A stretch of 32,807 nt of DNA from Halomonas sp. (GCA_003553625.1 PWEV01000250.1:1-32807), one strand, 5' to 3'; shown: positions 18,460-26,857, counted from the stretch's first letter. Numbers and translations: made by a program. Notes: generated by a model from the sequence alone, not told the origin.

Positions 18460-19464
18460 TCACACGGCCTCCGCGATGCTGCCGGCGCTGGCCTCGAGTT
18501 CGCTGCGGCGGGCGAAGTGGTGCTGGGCGAAGGCCACCCGTTCCTCGGGGGAAACCCCTGACGGCTGACGCTCGATCAGGTCGAGTCGGCGGCGCAGCCC
18601 TTCGCCGTTGGCCATCTGGATCGCCAGGCCCGGCCGTGCATTGAGCTCCAGCAGCATGGGGCCATGGTCGCGGTCCAGCACCACATCGGTGCCCAGGTAG
18701 CCGAGCCCGGTCATTTCATAGCAGCCGGCGGCCAGCAGCAGCAGGGTGTGCCAGTCGGGGATATGCAGGCTGGCCAACTCGTGGCCGGTATCCGGGTGGT
18801 CAAGGCGGGTACGGTCGAACTGCACGCCGCGAATGGCGGTGCCGGTGGCGATATCCAGTCCTACCCCCACGGCGCCCTGATGCAGGTTGGCCTTGCCGTC
18901 CGACGCCGCGGTGGAGAGGCGCATCATCGCCATCACCGGGTAGCCAAGGAAGACGATGACACGGATATCGGGGACACCCTCGTAGGTGTACTCCGCGAGC
19001 CGCTCATCGAAGTTGATCAGCGCCTCGACCACCGCCACGTCGGGGGAGCCTCCCAGGGAGTAGAGGCCCGAGAGGATATTGGAGGCGTGACGTTCAACGT
19101 CCTGGAGAGTCAGCCGGGCGCCACTGGGCTTGACGAAGGCATCATTCTCGACGCGATCGATCACCAGTATTCCCTTGCCGCCACTACCCTTGGCCGGCTT
19201 GATCACGAACCCAGCATGACCACGCAGTATGTCATTCAGGTGCTTGACCCCAAACTGGGTGGCAACGGTGCCAATCAGTGCCGGCGAGGTGATGCCGTAC
19301 TCCTGAGCCAGCAGCTTGGTCTTGAGCTTGTCGTCCACCAGCGGGTAGAGACGTCGGTTGTTGTATCGGCCGATGTAGCGGATGTTGCGCCGGTTCATGC
19401 CGATGATGCCCTTCAGGCGCAGCTTCGCCGGGGAGGTCCAGGTTCGCATCGTCCAGTTCCACAT
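18460..19464 (-). CDS. RimK-like alpha-L-glutamate ligase-related protein
   Basis: 334-residue ATP-grasp enzyme. The ATP-binding loop is visible at FVIKPAKGSGGKGILVI and the metal-binding end at GPMLLELNARPGLAIQMAN; NRRLYPLVDDKLKTK is typical of the subfamily that sits beside an inactive transglutaminase/7TM protein. The family joins an amino acid, usually glutamate, to a carboxyl group by a peptide-type bond; substrate here is unknown. The ATG lies 5 bases after the stop of the 7TM gene, and GAGG overlaps that stop, so the two are coupled. It is the last of three operon genes. Confidence 0.88.
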   Translation of the reverse strand: MWNWTMRTWTSPAKLRLKGIIGMNRRNIRYIGRYNNRRLYPLVDDKLKTKLLAQEYGITSPALIGTVATQFGVKHLNDILRGHAGFVIKPAKGSGGKGILVIDRVENDAFVKPSGARLTLQDVERHASNILSGLYSLGGSPDVAVVEALINFDERLAEYTYEGVPDIRVIVFLGYPVMAMMRLSTAASDGKANLHQGAVGVGLDIATGTAIRGVQFDRTRLDHPDTGHELASLHIPDWHTLLLLAAGCYEMTGLGYLGTDVVLDRDHGPMLLELNARPGLAIQMANGEGLRRRLDLIERQPSGVSPEERVAFAQHHFARRSELEASAGSIAEAV

Positions 19465-19469
19465 GGCGC

Positions 19470-20975
19470 TCAATCCTCGGTGACCGGCTTGAAACGGCGC
19501 AGCTCGAGCAGCCGGTAGCCGGTGTAGTTGCCGAGAAGCAGGATCAGCGCCATCAGGATCATCTGTACGCCCAGGAAATTGAAGGTGATGTGACGCACCC
19601 AGGGGTTGTTCATCGCCAGAAAAGCGATTACCGCGGTGAGCAGACTACCGCCGCCCTGGATGAGCACCTCCCTGGGACCTTCCTCCTCCCAGAGGATCGA
19701 CATGCGTTCGATGGTCCAGGCAAGGATGATCATCGGGAAGAAGGTAATGGTGAGCCCCGCATTGAGGCCGAATCGGTAGGAGAGCACCGAGAACACCGAG
19801 ATGATAGCGATCACCGTGATGATCACCGCCGACACCCTCGCCACGAGTAGCAGGTTGAGGTAGGAGAGGTAGTTGCGGATCACCAGACCCACCGCCACGA
19901 TCAGCAGGAAGCCGACCAGGCCCGTAATCAGGGTCGTCTGAATGAAGGCCAGCGCGATCAGCACCGGCATGAAGGTGCCGGAGGTGCTGATGCCCACCAG
20001 GATTCGCAGTAGCACCACGACCAGAGCGCCGATGGGGATCAGCAGGATCGTCTGGAAGAGCGCCTGATCCTCGAGGGGCAGGCTATGGATGGAGAAGTTG
20101 AGCAGGGTGTCCTCGGCCATCTGGCTGCGCACCGCGGCGGCGGCCGGCTGGTTGCGGTTTAGCATCGAGAACGTGACCCGCGAGTTGGTCCCTCCCTGGA
20201 CCTCGAGCACCGCCTGACCGGAAGCTTCCCATAGCAGCAAGTTATCAGGGCGCCCCTCTTCGCCGGAGATCGGGTCAAAGAGGGTCCAGCGATCACCGGC
20301 AAACACCTGCACCCACTGGCTAAGGGTCTGGCGGCGGCGCGCATCTTCAAGCAGCAGGCCGCTGACCTCCCTAGCCGGCACCCCGGCCTGGTTGAGCAGG
20401 CGCACCAGTAACGGGCCCCGCTCGAACTGGGTCAGCAACAGACGGGAATTCTCGCCCTGGCGTTCGTCGCCGAAGTCGCGGATCAGCTCCCGAGCGAAGG
20501 TGAATCCGTCGGCACTGCGGTTCCAGGCGCGTTCGATGACCTGGGCCGCGGCGGTATCGTAGGGGCGCTCCCAGATGATGTCGCGACGCAATTCCGGGGG
20601 CTCGACCTGGGGAGGCCGCGCATCCGGCGTCGCCAGCATCTGTGTTGAGTAGTAGAGCTGCTGGCTGCCCGATGCCTGGCGAATCGACCACTGCGCGCGG
20701 CGGCCACCGTTCTCTTCGAGGAAGGCCAGGCCGTATCCCGGTGAAGCGGTGTGCTCGGTAAGCATCCGGAAAGCCTGCTGATGGGACGGCAGCGCCATGT
20801 TGACCAGCACCGGGCCGTCCTGGGCGGTGAAGTTGACCAGCGCCTCGACCTCCCATACCTCTCGCTGTTCGCCGGGAGACCAGGGCACCTCAAGGGTGAT
20901 GTGACGATGCACGCTGAGGCCGATGCCGCCCACCAGCAGCAGGCCGACAAGCAGATAGTAGGGCAGTCGTGACAT
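19470..20975 (-). CDS. Inactive transglutaminase-like domain fused to 7TM protein
   Basis: 501 residues. N-terminal membrane anchor (~5-22), then a periplasmic region to ~290 with the transglutaminase fold (YDTAAAQVIERAW, GPLLVRLLNQAGVPAREVSGL, WVQVFAGDRWTLFDP) but lacking the catalytic Cys. A seven-helix membrane domain follows (~310-490), with GISTSGTFMPVLIALAF and LTITFFPMIILAWTIERMS. This architecture is known as Transglut_i_TM plus 7TM_transglut and always travels with a RimK-like ligase and a pepsin-like protein. Function is unknown. It probably presents or senses a periplasmic peptide. AAGGA before ATG 20975 sets the start. Confidence 0.87.
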   Translation of the reverse strand: MSRLPYYLLVGLLLVGGIGLSVHRHITLEVPWSPGEQREVWEVEALVNFTAQDGPVLVNMALPSHQQAFRMLTEHTASPGYGLAFLEENGGRRAQWSIRQASGSQQLYYSTQMLATPDARPPQVEPPELRRDIIWERPYDTAAAQVIERAWNRSADGFTFARELIRDFGDERQGENSRLLLTQFERGPLLVRLLNQAGVPAREVSGLLLEDARRRQTLSQWVQVFAGDRWTLFDPISGEEGRPDNLLLWEASGQAVLEVQGGTNSRVTFSMLNRNQPAAAAVRSQMAEDTLLNFSIHSLPLEDQALFQTILLIPIGALVVVLLRILVGISTSGTFMPVLIALAFIQTTLITGLVGFLLIVAVGLVIRNYLSYLNLLLVARVSAVIITVIAIISVFSVLSYRFGLNAGLTITFFPMIILAWTIERMSILWEEEGPREVLIQGGGSLLTAVIAFLAMNNPWVRHITFNFLGVQMILMALILLLGNYTGYRLLELRRFKPVTED

Positions 20976-21024
20976 TGAAGGTTCCTTGGGAAAAGCGGCA
21001 GACATAAGGCGAGGGAAGGGCGCC

Positions 21025-21867
21025 TCAGCCCTCTTCGTCTTCCCGTTCATTCTCATCGGCTACGGCCTCGTCGGCCGGGCGTCCGCCAGGAAATTCGGGC
21101 CGCTCGTGCAGGTAGGTCTCTGCAACATCGATCACCGTAATATCCATGAGGAAGCGCCGACCGAGCAGCACCGGATAGTTGAGGTGAGTACGATCGTTGA
21201 GGGTAAACTCCACGGTTTCGCGGATCGGCCCCAGGGTCATCATCAGGCTGACCACCGGTCGAGATCCCTCGCCGGAGGCCTGAACGATGCGGACTCGGCG
21301 TTCGACCGGCGCCTCGATCCACTCGTCGCGCACGCCATCCACTACCACGTCGTCATCGGTGAGGCCCAGCTTGAAGCGTACCCAGTTGGCGCCGTCACGT
21401 TCGAATCGGGTGATCTCGCGGGCCGACAGCGACGAGGTGTTGGCGCCGGAGTCGATGCGTGCCTTCAGGTAGGTGCCCACGTCCGGAAGGCCGATCCATT
21501 CGCTGCGGCCAACCGCTGTCTTGCTGCCAATGGCGCTCTCGACGGCAGCGCACTCGCGGACGGCCACCGCCGGCTCACTCCCGCTGCGCTCCAGGCGCTC
21601 GACATCGGCTCGCAGGTGGCGGACCAGGCTGCCGACCTCACGCACGTCAGCCACCAGCGTCTCCTGACGACGAGCGCTTTCAGAGAGACTAGCCTGCTGC
21701 AGGTCGCAACGGGCCATCAGGTCGGATTCCAGGCGATCGATGCGCAGGGCAAACACGTCGGGGGCCAGTACGGGCTCCGGCTCGCCTTGCTCGATGAAAG
21801 TGGCGCAGCCAGTGCTGAAGAGAACCATAAGCGCGAGGGCACCGGTGGAGAGCAGGCGTCGTGACAT
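21025..21867 (-). CDS. Retropepsin-like lipoprotein (RimB-type "zinc protease" family)
   Basis: 280 residues. Lipoprotein signal with lipobox FSTGC (Cys21), then a coiled-coil stretch (~40-95) and a C-terminal domain (~115-260) with ARIDSGANTSSLSA, the D-S-G-A motif of retropepsin-type aspartic peptidases, and YPVLLGRRFL. The family is annotated as ATP-dependent zinc protease, but the motif is aspartic. Relatives trim the glutamate tails that RimK adds to ribosomal protein S6. Here the protein would be outside the cytoplasm, so the substrate differs. The C-terminus is strongly acidic. First gene of the three-gene operon; 49 bases separate it from the 7TM gene. Confidence 0.83.
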   Translation of the reverse strand: MSRRLLSTGALALMVLFSTGCATFIEQGEPEPVLAPDVFALRIDRLESDLMARCDLQQASLSESARRQETLVADVREVGSLVRHLRADVERLERSGSEPAVAVRECAAVESAIGSKTAVGRSEWIGLPDVGTYLKARIDSGANTSSLSAREITRFERDGANWVRFKLGLTDDDVVVDGVRDEWIEAPVERRVRIVQASGEGSRPVVSLMMTLGPIRETVEFTLNDRTHLNYPVLLGRRFLMDITVIDVAETYLHERPEFPGGRPADEAVADENEREDEEG

Positions 21868-21906
21868 GAGGCGAGGTTATCTCTTGAGGCGGGCGCGTGT
21901 CGGGTG

Positions 21907-21936
21907 ATCATAAGGAGTCCCCGGCAGGCTTGTCCA
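21907..21936 (-). promoter_or_regulatory. Candidate sigma-70 promoter of the 7TM/RimK operon
   Basis: Reading the minus strand: TGGACA, an 18-base spacer and TATGAT, each one mismatch from consensus, 40-70 bases before the lipoprotein ATG at 21867. It lies between dif and the operon. Confidence 0.5.
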
Positions 21937-22003
21937 ACCGGGGCGGTGGAAATCGCTGAAAATCATATCGGCAAGCGGTCTGGAAACGGCTGCCACCATG
22001 GCC

Positions 22004-22031
22004 ATTTAACATAATATACATTATGCGAAGT
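22004..22031 (-). other. dif: dif site, XerCD chromosome dimer resolution site
   Basis: Read on the minus strand, the XerC arm is ACTTCGCATAA, the central hexamer TGTATA, and the XerD arm TTATGTTAAAT. Against E. coli dif it differs at three bases, all in the outer XerC arm (positions 1, 2 and 4), giving 25 of 28 identical; the centre and the XerD arm are unchanged. XerC and XerD act here to resolve chromosome dimers at the division septum under FtsK control. It lies in the intergenic region 21868-22132, between two divergent genes, as dif sites normally do. The six-base CATAAT/ATTATG inverted repeat at its core is the Xer arm symmetry. Confidence 0.95.
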
Positions 22032-22132
22032 ATGGGGCGCCACCCTGATGTCGTGCCGATTCCGCTGGTTCTGGCTCTTGTCCAGGGCTAGGATGGTGAA
22101 AAGTTCCACACATCCTTGACGAGGATTAGCCA

Positions 22133-22675
22133 ATGTATAGAAAGTCGCGGTTCTACCCGCTGTTGCTCTCCCTGTTTGCCCTGCTCCTGGCCGGTTGCAG
22201 CAGCGTCGACGTCGACCGCTATGCGGACACGACACCGGCGCTCGACATAGGCGAGTACTTCGACGGCCAGACACGAGCCTGGGGCATGGTCCAGGATTAC
22301 AGTGGCGAGGTACAGCGACGCTTCGTGGTTGACATCGATGGCGAGTATGACGGCACCACCCTGGTGCTGGACGAGCATTTTCTCTACGACGACGGTGAAA
22401 CAGATCGCCGCGTCTGGACCTTCGAGCGCCAGGATGATGGCCTCTGGATCGGCAGCGCCAATGACGTCGAAGGCCCCGTGGAAGCTCGTCAGGCCGGCCA
22501 TGCCTTCAACATGACCTACCGACTTCCCGTTGAGGTCTCGGGACGCGAGATCACCTTTACCATGGACGACTGGATGTTCCTGCAGCCGGACGGCCGCCTG
22601 ATCAATCGCACGGCAATGAAGAAGTTCGGATTGACTCTGGCCGAGATTACCATCGTCTTCGAGCGGACCCCTTGA
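22133..22675 (+). CDS. DUF3833 lipoprotein
   Basis: 180 residues. Signal peptide with lipobox LLAGC (Cys22), so it is an outer- or inner-membrane lipoprotein. The mature part fits DUF3833: PALDIGEYFDGQTRAWGMVQDYSGE and RRFVVDIDGEYDG at the start, then IGSANDVEGPVEARQAGHAF and MFLQPDGRLINRTAMKKFG, a beta-barrel-like lipocalin type pattern. The family has no known function. GAGGA lies 8 bases before the ATG. It is the first gene on the right side of dif and is followed by a strong hairpin shared with ectC. Confidence 0.85.
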   Translation: MYRKSRFYPLLLSLFALLLAGCSSVDVDRYADTTPALDIGEYFDGQTRAWGMVQDYSGEVQRRFVVDIDGEYDGTTLVLDEHFLYDDGETDRRVWTFERQDDGLWIGSANDVEGPVEARQAGHAFNMTYRLPVEVSGREITFTMDDWMFLQPDGRLINRTAMKKFGLTLAEITIVFERTP

Positions 22676-22679
22676 CGAC

Positions 22680-22711
22680 GACGCCCCCGGCTCACGGAAG
22701 CCGGGGGCGTC
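22680..22711. terminator. Bidirectional terminator between DUF3833 gene and ectC
   Basis: GACGCCCCCGGCT and AGCCGGGGGCGTC form a perfect 13-bp stem with a six-base loop (CACGGA). It lies between converging stops, 4 bases after one and 25 before the other, so it can end transcripts from both sides. T-runs are short. Confidence 0.75.
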
Positions 22712-22736
22712 GAACGTTTGGATGATCGATGACCGA

Positions 22737-23147
22737 TCAGAGCGGCTTCTTGTCGTCGGCCTCTGCCGGCGCGTAGGAGCCGTCTTCGCGGTGAACTTCC
22801 TTGCCGCTCAGGCCCGGCGTGAATACACAGGCCAGGTGCATGGTCTTGCTGGCACGCAGCAGATGCTCATCGTGCTGGTCGAGGATGTAGATGTCGCCCG
22901 GCTTGATGGGCCAGATCTTGCCGTCGGCCAGGGTCTCCACTTCTCCTTCACCTTCGATGCAGAATACCGCCTCGAAGTGGTGCTTGTAGTGGATATGGGT
23001 CTCGGTGCCTTCGTAGATACGAGTAATATGAAAAGAGCAGTTGCCGCCGTCGTCGGCCAGGCTCAGTCGAGTGCTGTCCCAGTTGCCGTTCTCGGCCTTG
23101 ACCAGGCGGTCGGTCTTGCGGCACTCATCGAGATTGCGAACGATCAT
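22737..23147 (-). CDS. ectC: L-ectoine synthase
   Basis: 136-residue cupin enzyme, full length. It closes N-gamma-acetyl-diaminobutyrate to ectoine, the main compatible solute of halophilic bacteria. Metal ligands described for this family fall into place as Glu59, Tyr87 and His95 with the known spacing; [15 protein letters not shown] and [16 protein letters not shown] are the cupin strands. GGAG lies 8 bases before the ATG. Normally it is the third gene of ectABC, but here ectB is missing upstream. The enzyme itself shows no defect. Confidence 0.97.
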   Translation of the reverse strand: MIVRNLDECRKTDRLVKAENGNWDSTRLSLADDGGNCSFHITRIYEGTETHIHYKHHFEAVFCIEGEGEVETLADGKIWPIKPGDIYILDQHDEHLLRASKTMHLACVFTPGLSGKEVHREDGSYAPAEADDKKPL

Positions 23148-23231
23148 GGATTAACTCCGATAGTTGTCGTCTTGAGGGGGGTCGCCAGACCCGCCCGTGG
23201 CACAGCCCGCGAGGGCAGTCGATCCAGATTA

Positions 23232-23315
23232 TCACCTCATGGCCTGCCTGGCGCTCTCTTCGAGTGTGTCCAGGCCCGGCTGGAGATCGTTATCGGAACG
23301 GTACTTCAAGTTCGA
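23232..23315 (-). pseudogene. ectB: C-terminal remnant of ectB (diaminobutyrate aminotransferase)
   Basis: Between ectA and ectC, where the ~420-codon ectB belongs, only ~175 bases remain. In one frame (23315 down to the TGA at 23232) the translation ends NDLQPGLDTLEESARQAMR, resembling the last ~20 residues of EctB (pattern D-x-DL-x-x-GLD-x-LE near the C-terminus), at the right distance before ectC. The frame happens to continue from the ectA stop codon, and no start codon remains. The rest of EctB, including the PLP-binding lysine, is gone. Comparison to EctB is from memory of family sequences; the remnant is short, so an alignment should confirm it. Confidence 0.68.
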
Positions 23316-23324
23316 TGGACAGGC

Positions 23325-23903
23325 TCAGATGCGATCGGTCTGGAATGGCCCAATGCGCACCAGGTTCTCGGGATCGTGTTCTCCACCCAGCTGGTCGGTG
23401 GAGAAGTATTCGCGGCTGTTGAGGGGCGCCTGCCAGCGGCCGGCAAGGCGACGGAACAGCCCCCAGGAGGCCTGGTTGTCAGGCGTGATGGTGGTCTCGA
23501 GGTGATGCACCTCGGCCAGTTCGGGTCGCGACATGACGGCCTCGACCAGTCGCCGGGCCAGGCCGGTGCCGCGGGCCTTCTCGCCCACCGCTACCTGCCA
23601 CAGAAAATAGGTGTCCGGTGAGTTGCTCTTCACATAGCCGGAGACGAAGCCGACGACCTCCCCCTCTTCGTTGGTAGCCACTGCACAGCTGTCGCGGAAC
23701 TGGGTCGCCAACAACAGATAGGCATAGGCGGAGTTGACATCCAGCGGGGGACAGGACTTGACCAGCTCATAGATACCCCAGCCGTCATCGGGGTTGGGCT
23801 TGCGAATGAACAGCGATGAACTTTCAGCGCCGACCACGGCGTCCGCCACTGTTGGGCGGGCAAGGTCGGAGGAGGGAGTGAAGGGTTCGGAAGTTGTCGT
23901 CAT
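23325..23903 (-). CDS. ectA: L-2,4-diaminobutyric acid N-gamma-acetyltransferase
   Basis: 192-residue GNAT enzyme, complete at both ends (C-terminus GPFQTDRI as in Halomonas). It acetylates diaminobutyrate with acetyl-CoA, the second step of ectoine synthesis. LFIRKPNPDDGWGIYELVK and CPPLDVNSAYAYLLLATQF carry the substrate-binding region; VGEKARGTGLARRLVEAVM is the acetyl-CoA pyrophosphate loop. Very close to the H. elongata enzyme as remembered. First gene of the ectoine operon, with a promoter candidate just upstream. No clear ribosome site precedes the ATG. Its substrate-forming partner gene ectB is missing downstream. Confidence 0.97.
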   Translation of the reverse strand: MTTTSEPFTPSSDLARPTVADAVVGAESSSLFIRKPNPDDGWGIYELVKSCPPLDVNSAYAYLLLATQFRDSCAVATNEEGEVVGFVSGYVKSNSPDTYFLWQVAVGEKARGTGLARRLVEAVMSRPELAEVHHLETTITPDNQASWGLFRRLAGRWQAPLNSREYFSTDQLGGEHDPENLVRIGPFQTDRI

Positions 23904-23933
23904 GGTCAGGTTCGCTGTGCGAATTTGTGAAAT

Positions 23934-23961
23934 ATGATACCAGCGATGGGTAATATTTCAA
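23934..23961 (-). promoter_or_regulatory. Candidate sigma-70 promoter of ectA
   Basis: On the minus strand: TTGAAA, a 16-base spacer and TATCAT, each one base off consensus, placing a start about 25 bases before the ectA ATG. Osmotically induced ectA promoters are known in H. elongata; whether this is the same arrangement is inference. Confidence 0.55.
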
Positions 23962-23988
23962 ATTCTAGGTTATTTAACCAAGCCTCAA

Positions 23989-24007
23989 CCATAATAAAAA
24001 ATTATGG
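23989..24007. promoter_or_regulatory. AT-rich palindrome upstream of the ectA promoter
   Basis: CCATAAT, five A, ATTATGG: a perfect 7-bp inverted repeat about 30 bases upstream of the candidate -35 of ectA. Suits an operator; regulator unknown. The remaining gap to 24184 holds no gene, only GC-rich hairpins (for example GTCGGG/CCCGAC at 24132-24157) near the end of gor. Confidence 0.35.
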
Positions 24008-24184
24008 CATGGCCTCACTCACCAGAGAAACCGTCTGCTGCAGGCCGGAGGACCGTGCCTTTTTGACTGCACCGCCCTCCTCCCGCTCATTCTAGTCCAT
24101 ACCCTGCCGAATGGGCGGGTGCCGAAGCAGGGTCGGGCCACACCTGGGTGACCCGACAACTGGGGGCAGGATGGAGTGGGCCGC

Positions 24185-25564
24185 TCAACGACGCGTCGGC
24201 GTGCGCAGGGTAACGAACTCCTCGGCGCCGGTGGGATGGATGCCTATGGTGGCGTCGAAATCGGCCTTGGTTAAGCCGGCACGAACGGCAATGGCGATGC
24301 CCTGGATCACCTCACCGGCCTCCTCGCCCACCATGTGGGCGCCCACCACCACATCGCTGGCGTCGTCCACAACCAGCTTCATCAGGCAGCGCTCCTGGCT
24401 CCCCGACAGGGTGTGCTTCATGGGTCGGAAATCAGTGACATAGACACGGATATCGCCACATTGCTCACGAGCCTCCTCCTCGGAAAGCCCCACGGTGCCG
24501 ATGTTGGGGTGGCAGAACACCGCGGTGGCAATGTTGCGGTAGTCCAGCGGCGCGGCCGGCGGGGTATCGCCGAAGTGGTGGGCCACCAGGTGCATCGCCT
24601 CGGCCAGGGCCACCGGGGTCAGCTCGGGGCCGCCGGACACGTCGCCCAGCGCCAGGATGGAGGGTAGCGATGTCTCGAAGCGGTCGTTGACCTTCACATG
24701 GCCGCTGTCGGTGAGCTCTACCCCCATGGCGTCAAGGCCGAGACCCTCGAGATGCGGGCGGCGTCCCGTGGCGGCCAGGACGGCATCCACCTCGAGCACT
24801 TCACCGTCGGTCAGCGTCACCGCCAACCCGCTCTCGCGCTGATCGATGCGCTCGATGTTGGTCTCGAAGTGCAGCTTGACACCCTTGGCGGCCATCTGGT
24901 CACGAGTGAATTCGCGCACCTGCTGGTCGAAACCGCGCAGGAAGAGATCGCCGCGATAGATCAGGTGGGTCTGGCTGCCCAGGCCGTTGAAGATGCTGGC
25001 GAACTCCACGGCGATGTAGCCACCGCCCAGCACCAGGAAGCGCTCGGGGAAGGTGTCCAGATCGAACACCTCGTTGGAGGTCAGGGTCAACTCGCTGCCC
25101 GGAAACTCCGGCACCCATGGCCATCCGCCCACCGCCACCAGAATTCGCTCGGCGCTGAAGGTCTCGCCGGCCACCTCGACGGTGTGCGGGTCGAGGATGC
25201 ACGCTCGGCCTTGAACCAGGCGTACCCCGGCCCCCTCCAGCAGACGACCATAGATGCCGTTGAGGCGCTTGATCTCGCCAGTCTTGTTGTCGCGCAGGGT
25301 CGCCCAGTCGAATCGCGGGGCCTCGGACAGCTGCCAACCGAAGCCCCCGGCATCCTCGAAGGCGTCAGGGAAATGGGCGGCATAGGAGTAGAGCTTCTTG
25401 GGCACGCAACCCACGTTCACGCAGGTGCCGCCGAGATAGCGGTCCTCGGCCACGGCGACCCTGGCGCCCGTCGCCGCCGCGGTGCGAGCCGCACGCACGC
25501 CGCCGGAGCCGGCGCCGATCACGAAGAGGTCCCAGTCGTAACGGGATTCGGTATTCTCGGACAC
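24185..25564 (-). CDS. gor: Glutathione-disulfide reductase
   Basis: 459-residue FAD enzyme that reduces oxidised glutathione with NADPH. FAD-binding [12 protein letters not shown]; redox-active C48-x4-C53 ([12 protein letters not shown]); NADPH site [17 protein letters not shown] followed by [11 protein letters not shown], whose two arginines favour NADPH over NADH; FAD site [10 protein letters not shown]-terminal catalytic HPTGAEE. These exclude lipoamide dehydrogenase. The start is taken as GTG 25564 because AGGAG lies at the right distance and the family N-terminus begins there; ATG 25612 is possible but adds a tail without counterpart. Divergent from the carbonic anhydrase gene. Confidence 0.94.
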   Translation of the reverse strand: MSENTESRYDWDLFVIGAGSGGVRAARTAAATGARVAVAEDRYLGGTCVNVGCVPKKLYSYAAHFPDAFEDAGGFGWQLSEAPRFDWATLRDNKTGEIKRLNGIYGRLLEGAGVRLVQGRACILDPHTVEVAGETFSAERILVAVGGWPWVPEFPGSELTLTSNEVFDLDTFPERFLVLGGGYIAVEFASIFNGLGSQTHLIYRGDLFLRGFDQQVREFTRDQMAAKGVKLHFETNIERIDQRESGLAVTLTDGEVLEVDAVLAATGRRPHLEGLGLDAMGVELTDSGHVKVNDRFETSLPSILALGDVSGGPELTPVALAEAMHLVAHHFGDTPPAAPLDYRNIATAVFCHPNIGTVGLSEEEAREQCGDIRVYVTDFRPMKHTLSGSQERCLMKLVVDDASDVVVGAHMVGEEAGEVIQGIAIAVRAGLTKADFDATIGIHPTGAEEFVTLRTPTRR

Positions 25565-25733
25565 AAAGTTCTCCTGTTGCTGGGGGCAAGGCCCGGTTCG
25601 TCGTGCCGCCATGATAGCAGTCGCCCCCGTGCACCGGCAGGCGGCGATTTGACCCGGGGCGGGCTGACCGGGTAAAAACCATCGCCAATGATCCTGCGGC
25701 CTCCCGTCCCACCCTTGATACGAGCGTCACGTC

Positions 25734-26381
25734 ATGAAGAATGAAATCGAAGGCCTGCTGGAGAACAACCGCGTCTGGGCCGAGAAGGTCTGCCGCGACG
25801 ACCCGGCGTTCTTCGAGCGTCTCTCTCGGCAGCAGAACCCCGACTATCTATGGATCGGCTGTTCCGATAGCCGTGTGCCGGCCAACCAGATCATCTCGTT
25901 GCCGCCCGGCGAGGTCTTCGTGCACCGCAACGTGGCCAACCTGGTTCACCACAACGACCTCAACGCCCTCTCGGTGCTGCAATATGCCATCGAGGTGCTG
26001 GGTGTACGTCATGTCATGGTGGTGGGCCACTACGGCTGCGGAGGGGTTCGAGCGGCAGTCGTCGGCGGCGACAACGGCATGGTGGATATCTGGCTCCACT
26101 CGGTGCGGGAGCTCTACAGCCGTCATCGCGACGCTCTCGTCTCGCTCCCCACTAACGAGCAGGTGGATCGCATCTGCGAGCTCAACGTCGAGGCACAGGT
26201 GATGAACCTGGCTCGCACCAAGATCATCCAGCACGCCTGGCAGCGTGGCCAGGAGGTGTCGGTGCACGGCTGGATCTATGGACTGGCGGATGGTCGGGTC
26301 AAGGATCTGGAGTGCAGCATCTACGGTCTAGACCAGATCGAGGCCCTCTATCTTATCGAGGCCCTCTCCCCGGCCGGCTAG
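25734..26381 (+). CDS. can: Beta-class carbonic anhydrase
   Basis: 215 residues, same length as E. coli Can. It interconverts CO2 and bicarbonate for carboxylation reactions and pH balance. Zinc ligands: Cys43 in GCSDSRVP (with the Asp45-Arg47 dyad), His99 and Cys102 in GHYGCGGV. HRNVANLVHHNDLNALSVLQYA is the other family hallmark. No signal peptide, so cytoplasmic. Ribosome site is weak. Its stop codon overlaps the stop of the convergent cytochrome c' gene (CTAG at 26378-26381). Confidence 0.95.
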   Translation: MKNEIEGLLENNRVWAEKVCRDDPAFFERLSRQQNPDYLWIGCSDSRVPANQIISLPPGEVFVHRNVANLVHHNDLNALSVLQYAIEVLGVRHVMVVGHYGCGGVRAAVVGGDNGMVDIWLHSVRELYSRHRDALVSLPTNEQVDRICELNVEAQVMNLARTKIIQHAWQRGQEVSVHGWIYGLADGRVKDLECSIYGLDQIEALYLIEALSPAG

Positions 26382-26857
26382 TAGCGATAGCGCCGGTGGC
26401 AGCTGCGGCAGGTCAGGCTGAGATCGGAAAGTTCCCGGGTCGCCAGGCGGTAATCCTCCGCCTCGGCGGCCTCGCGCAGGGCCGCGACCCTCTCCTCCAG
26501 GGCCAAGAAGCCCGCCTCGAACTCCTCCCACTCTTCCCATATTCTTGCACGTGCCTCCGAACCCCGCCCGTGGCTACCCTCGATGAAGGCAGGCAGCAGA
26601 TGCGCGCCGCTGGCAAGTCTGGTCAATTCCTCGAGGCGGGGCTCGGCCCCTCGCGCGTCACGGTTGTTGACCAGATCGAAGCGCAGCTGGCGTACCAGGC
26701 GTTCGATTCCCTTGAGTTCTTCGCGTCGCCAGGTCACAGCGTGGCGAGGATCCTCGAATTGGGGACCCTCGGTATCTGGCGCCTCGGCTTGCAGCGGGCC
26801 GGCCAGCCCCAGAGTCAGCCCCATGGCCAACGCGCCAATCAGCGATGTTCGCAGCAT
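26378..26857 (-). CDS. Cytochrome c'-like periplasmic haem protein
   Basis: 159 residues: Sec signal peptide (~1-24, cleavage near LQA-EA), then a helical body with LARELSD-like helices and a C-terminal haem site CRSCHRRYRY, the CxxCH of cytochrome c556/c'. The region before it (LPAFIEGSHGRGSEARARIW, WEEFEAGFLALEERVAALR) is the helix C/D pattern of the family. Function: gas binding or electron transfer in the periplasm. GGGGAGAG before ATG 26857 settles the start; the longer frame upstream is not supported. Second cytochrome c' of the window (see 1-300), but the sequences differ. Confidence 0.85.
   Translation of the reverse strand: MLRTSLIGALAMGLTLGLAGPLQAEAPDTEGPQFEDPRHAVTWRREELKGIERLVRQLRFDLVNNRDARGAEPRLEELTRLASGAHLLPAFIEGSHGRGSEARARIWEEWEEFEAGFLALEERVAALREAAEAEDYRLATRELSDLSLTCRSCHRRYRY

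Noticed and set aside
23148..23231. Sigma-54 promoter before ectC, as reported in H. elongata
   Set aside because: No GG-N10-GC element with the proper TGGCAC/TTGC context on the ectC strand; only a small GGGTC/GACCC stem at 23179-23192.
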